DNA from: Micromonospora_E sp048060115 | Lineage (GTDB): Bacteria > Actinomycetota > Actinomycetes > Mycobacteriales > Micromonosporaceae | Direction of reading: 5' to 3' | DNA: 64,000 bases | Assembly: GCF_048060115.1 (NCBI RefSeq) | Contig: NZ_JBHMIM010000044.1 | Coordinates: 4,003 to 68,002 of the forward strand | Shown: one piece after another, positions 56,101-62,100 of the stretch | Position numbering within the stretch: the first letter of the stretch is position 1 | Layout of the letters: every line of letters starts with the position of its first letter | Program-made: the position numbers and the translations under genes | The notes under the pieces: generated by a model | The model's database searches: none | The model's input: the letters and a program-made list of their open reading frames with translations, nothing else | Told to the model about the DNA's origin: nothing

Positions 56101-59100
56101 CGTGCGAATGTCCGTCGAGCTCTGGTTTTCGCCGTCCTGCTGGAACTGGTCGATACTCGCGCGACCACCGATGCTCGGTACCTCGACGCGACGCCCTCCG
56201 ATGATCATCATCAGCGAGAGCGAACCGTCTCCCCGGTGCCGCCGAACAACTGTCTGGCTCTCACCGCCGCCTTCCGTGATCGACTGTGTTCCCTCGTAGT
56301 AGATGCTCGGCTGGTCCTGTCCGTCACGCGGTGGCTGGTAGCTGGGGCGCCCCGGATAGGCCTGCAGGTCCAGGTAGCCCTCCGACATGGAGACCTGGCC
56401 TTCCTCCACGTTCTGCTCGGTCGTGTAGGTGCCGGCCAGCAGCTGCGAGAGCTTGTCCCGCAACCGCCCCGGGCTGACGAACGCCCGCCGGGCCTGGGCC
56501 GACAAGGAAGCCTCACTGGCTGGGCTGTAGCCGGTGAACCAGCTGTGCAAAGCACCCTTCGGCTCGCCGAAGACGGTGACTGCCAACTGCTGAAACATCC
56601 GCTTGAGCGCTGGCGAGCCAGCGACCGTGGTGACGCCCGGCATCAGGCCGTACTGCTGATCCGGCCGGCGGCTCAGGCCGGCCCGGTCGGCGTCGGTGAC
56701 CGGGCGAGGCAGCGGCCGCACCGGCTCCGGCGCCGCGTCGCCGTGCAGCACCATCAGGTCGGGCACCCAGGCCCGGACGGTGACATCCTGATGGGCGGTA
56801 TCCGCTCCGCCGCCCCGGTCGACCCGGGAGGTCCAGAACGGTTCGTTGCTGCCGACCCGCTGGATCTCGGCCGAAAGCAGGCGGGGCAGGTCGAAGGCGT
56901 GGGTCGGACCGCCCGGCGAGTCGACGATCGTCGAACGCTCGATCGTCGGCCCTATTGGTGCGGACCGCCGAACTCCCCGGCGGTACTCGTAGGGGCCGAC
57001 GTTGATCGGAACCGAGGAGAGAACGTCGGTGGCCTCCTTGCGCGCGCCAACCAGGGCCGTACCCTGCACCCGCCCCGACACCGAGCCGTCCGACTGCCGG
57101 TCGCCGGTCATCGCGGTGCCGCCCTCGGCCCCGAAGACGAGCCGGCCGTCGTCCGTCGAGCCGCGGTGGACGGCGGGCCCGCCGCGGCTCAGGCTCCATC
57201 GGACCATCACCCGCTCGATCTCGGCGAAGTGCTTCTTCTCGAACGGGATCGAGAGCGAGTCGCCGTCAAACTCGTCGAAGTGCGCCTCGCGGAATTCCGG
57301 ACTGGTCACCTCCAGCAGCCGGTGCAGGTTCCTGACCTGTTCCGGGCCGGGATTCGGCCCCTCCGGGAGGAAGTGGTGATCACGGAGCTGCTGTTCGACC
57401 TGCTCGTCGACGCCAAGCCCGATGACTGGCGGAACGGCGTGGAAGTTGCTGAAGATGGTGTATCCGGCGGACCCGGTGCCGCCGTGCTCGATGGCGGCCG
57501 GTGGATGAACCGCTTCGTCGGCTCCGGACAGGGTTAGCGGCACCCACCGCACCCGGCCACCTTGGCGCCGCGCGGCCCGGCCCAGGAACGACAGCGGCTC
57601 GGCCGGCTGGCGGCCGTCGATCAGCTCCGCGGTCCACAGCAGGTCGACGTTCGCGACGTCGGCTGACTTCAGCTTGTTGCCGGGCAAGCTGCCGTTCTTC
57701 CAGCCCCGCATCAACGATGCCGACCCGCCGGACTGCTGAGATCGGCTGCTGCCGGTCGTCCCTCGGGCCTGGACACCGGCCAGGCCCGAGGTGTAGGTGC
57801 CGAAGGTCGAGGTGCCGGCCATCGTCGCGTCGGAGTCGACCAAGGTTGCGCCGACCCCCAAGCCGACCCCGCCACTGCTCGTCAGGCCGGCTGAGCCACT
57901 CTCCCCTACCTGGTTCTGCTGATAGGACTCGATTCGAGTACCGGGCGACGTCGTCAGCATGCGGGTCGGCGCGGGCTGTGCCCCCAGACGCAGAACCCCG
58001 ATGAACGAGCCGTCACGGGCATACAAGGGCTGAGACAACACACCCGTACGTCGCAGCCGCCCGAAGCCACCGGAGAGGTTCGAACTGCGCACCGCTTGGA
58101 GCAGGTGACGCTGCGATTCCGGGCTCATACTGTCAAGACTGGGGATGCGGCCACGCAGCTCTCGCTCGACCCACCCCGGGTCCTGTACGCCGTCCAGGAT
58201 CGCCACCGGCTGGTCGGTGAGTCGCTCGGCCCGATCCTCGAACGTCCCCTGCACATCGACGTCCGGCGCCTTGGGGCGCGCGATGTGTTCCGGAAACATC
58301 ACTGTCATCGGCTCCGCCGATGGCACGGTACGGGTCACCGGCCGCGCCGCCGCTGCGTCCGAGGCCGCTGTGGGCGCTGCCGCTGGGGACTGAACGGTCA
58401 ACGGGACGTCCGCCGACTCGACCCGGATCCGCCAGACGGTGTCGTAGTCGTGCGGATGATGCGGTTCGCGCACTCGGTGGATGTGCGAATGCGTCATGCC
58501 GAACATGGTCTGTATCTGACGGGACAGCTGGTTGTGGATCAGGTGAATCGAGAAGTTGGCGTTCAACGCCCGCAGCACCGGGATCTTGTTGGCCAGACCG
58601 GCGATGCCGCTGACCGGGATCGCCAGGCTTCTGTTGGTCTGCGCGGCCTGGCTGGTGTCGACCCGCGACTCGTGGTGGCTGCGGGCCTCTCCCTCGATCG
58701 CCGCCCTGGCTGTCTCGGCGGACGACACGTCGGCGCGACGGACCATCTCCGCCAGGAACGTGACCCGGACGGCGTCGTCGCCGGCACCGATGACGTGCGC
58801 ACTTCCGCTCGGAGTACCCGCCTGGCGTACGTCCCGGCCCAGCGCCCCAGCGGTGGTCAGCTGGCGCACGCTCTGCCGGATGCGCTCTCTGGCCGCCCTG
58901 TCCGGTCCTGCGGACCCCCAGTGCTCGTCCAGGGCAGCAAGCGTCTCCTGCTGGATGCGCTGCGCATCCGGGCCGGCGACGATGGTCGGACCGCTCGTGT
59001 CCAGCATCGACATACTGCTGCCCAGGTCGGTCAGATCAGCCTGCGCGCGGCGCCGCTCTTCCCAGCCTTCCACCACGGACAGCTGCTGCCGGAACTGCCC

Positions 59101-62100
59101 AGCTCGGTCGTCGTACGAGCTTCGCTCGGTGGCAAGGAGGTTCTCGCGGGTCTCTTCCTCGTCTTTGGCCGCGCCCCATTCCGCCCCGATCTCCGCTACC
59201 TTCTCGCGCAGCGTCGTTCGCCTGTCCCGCAGGACACTTTCCGCGGCCCAGCTGGCCGCCAGGTCCGCATCGGCTGCCCGGTGCAGCATCGACAGGCGAT
59301 CGATATCCTTCCCAAGGGAGTCGACCCGCTCTTCGACAGCGGTCAGCTGCCTCTGTTTGCTCTCCACCGCTTCGGCCGCCCGCCCACTGGCGGAGTCGAG
59401 CACCTGCCGGGCTGCCGGATCGCGTTCCTTCGGCGGAAGTTCCGACTGGGTCCGATCGAACATCGCGAGCGCATCAGCAGCCTCCTGTGCCTCCCGCCGC
59501 CGCGTCTGCAGCTCGGTCCTCGTATCACCGAGTTCCGTCTCTGCCCGACTCAGCTCCTCCCCGGTCCGGTCGAGGTCACTTTGCTGGGCGCGCCACACCG
59601 CTGCCTGCGCCGCGATCCGCACCTGAAGGTCGGCAAGCTCGTCGCGGATTTCCCGCTGTTCGACCCACGCCGCCGCGAGCCGGGTCTGGTGATGCTCGAC
59701 GCGCCGCACCGCTTCGGCGTGTCGCCGGGTCGCCAGATCGAGCCGAATCGCGGCTTGGACAAGATCCGTGTGGGTCCTGGTCAGGTCGTCGTGTTCCCGC
59801 GACCACTGGCCGAACGCCTGCGCCGACGTCAGTTCGAGATTGGCGTCAGGCAGCACCAATGTGGCGGTACGGGCCGGATCGGCCAGCACCGCCGCCAGCG
59901 GCGGAGGCGGGATCGTCCCGGGGATCGACAGCATGCTGGACCGGGCGTCGTCGTACCTGCTCAGCGCGGCAGCAAGGACGAGTTCCCGGATCGGGGCGGG
60001 TGTGTCGTCACCCGCGGGGCCCTGCACCGCCCTAAGGTCGTCGACGAAGGTGCTGAGCATGTCCACGACGACCGCGGCGCCCCGATGCCCGCCCGCTGCC
60101 AGCTCCCGAAGATCAGCCCAGCTGTGGTCGGCCCAGCGCTGGTAACGGTCGACGATCCGTCCTGCGGCGGCCCCCGGGTCAGAATCCGTGGCACGCAACA
60201 ACGCCAAGGAGCCGGCCTGGTGGAGCGGGATGAAGCGGATGTCGGACGGATACGCCGGCAGTCCGGCCAGCTGACGGGTCACCACATCGACGAATGCCAC
60301 GACTTCCGGCTGTCCGCCGGGCCGGTGGACGAGGGTGAGCGCCGGCGGTGTGTCTGGTGTGGCCCAGGTCAACAGGACGGTGGCAGATCCCGGCGGCGCC
60401 TGCCGCATCGCCTGCTCGACCCGGTCGTAGCTGGCAGCCTCGGGCGGCAGGCGGGTACCGGTCGCGTCCGAGTACGTCCCGTCGGACGTCGCCTGAGCGA
60501 ACTGTAGCGCCGCGGCGCTGCCAGGTCCGCCCGCGACGTGGGCGATCAGCTCGGCGGCGGCAGCCCTGCCGCGTACCGCGTCGGAAGCACCGGCAGGCGC
60601 GTGAAACTCCGGGAAGGAGCCGTACAACCGCGTAACGGTGTCCGCCGCAGCTCCTCTGCTGACCCGTCCCGCCATGAGCGGGGCCGGTTGGGCGCTGGAC
60701 CCGGCGGCGGCGGAACCGGCCGGGGTGTGGCCGGATACACCGGCGAGATCGAGGTCGCCCCCAGACGGCGATTGCCGCAACGTCGTTACGTCAGGTGCCG
60801 CCGGTGCCGGCACCACCCCGCCGGTCGCGACGAAACGGACCCGTGACACCGCTGGCGGCACCGTCGCCGGCCGGCCCGCCTGACCGTCCCAGAACACCAC
60901 CCGGCCGTCGTCGTCGCGGAACACGTTGAACGTATGCGCCACGGCACCATCGGCGCTGTTCACCACGACAATGCCCGACGCACCCGCCGAGGCGTCCGCC
61001 ATCGCGGTCTCGACCGCTTCGGTTCCCTGGACATCCCGCAGTTCCGCACCCGCGTACCACGACAGCGATCCGACCTCGGTCACCGTCGACTCTGGTGCCA
61101 CGTACCGGCCCTCGATCCCGGACCGCTTGGACCGCCAGACCATGTCACTCACGATCGAGGTCAACACGCAGTTCGTACTGGACCGCTGCGGATTGACCCG
61201 GTCGAGGCTCAGATCCGGATTACCGGCCAGGAACCTGTCGGTGTCCACCACCGGTCCCACCGGCACCCAATCGTCCTGGTGAGCCCGCCCTGTGCGAGCC
61301 ACCTCACCGGTCGTCGGCGCTGGTGGCGGCTCGGGCTCGAACCGGGGAACCGACGTCGACGTCGGCCCTGTGCCGTGGAAAGGGGTACCAGTCGGAGCCG
61401 TCGACGGGTTGCGCCGCACCTCGTCGCGCAACAACAGCGCGGCGGCCGTGCGTTCTGCCGCATCGCCGAGCACGCCCTTGTCGGCGACCAGCAGCGTCTC
61501 CAGCCGGGCGGCCGCAGCGTCCCGCAACGAACCATCGAGCAACGTCGACGTCGCTACCTTCCCGTGCGGCCGGGTCTGCCAGTCGACCGGGCCCAGGTGG
61601 TCTGTCCGCCGGCCGGGCCGCAGCTGCATGATGCGCAGCTCCCACCTGATTCCGTCGATCGCGGCCGCTCGTTCGAGGTCGTCGCGGCGCGCTCCGTCCG
61701 GTGCTGGGCGACGTGCCACCCAGGCCGCCACCGCCCCGGAGAGCTGGGCCGCCGCGGAGTCGGCGTCCGCGCCCCGGCTGATCAGGATCTCGGCCCTGTC
61801 CTGGCCGTCGCGCAACGACAGCACGGAACCCTCAGGCGCACCCACTGGCAGCCCGTCGACCAGACGCATCGGGATACGCCCGGTGTCGCCACCGAGCGGC
61901 GCGCTACCCCGGTCCGTGCGCAGGTGCAGCACCCGGTCACCGCCGGAGCCCTGCACCTTGGCCTCGATGAGGCCAGGCAGGTGCGTCCCGGCCAGGAACC
62001 GCACAGTCCGGTCGGCCACGCCGAAGATGTCGCCGGAGCGGTCAGCCGTGGACCAGGGATCCGAGTCCGGGCGTGAGCTGCTGTCCGCCCTCGATTCGCT

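Noticed and set aside
58096..60507. 803-codon plus-strand open frame opposite the giant gene
   Set aside because: Basic, low-complexity composition. The minus strand here encodes coherent coiled-coil sequence.
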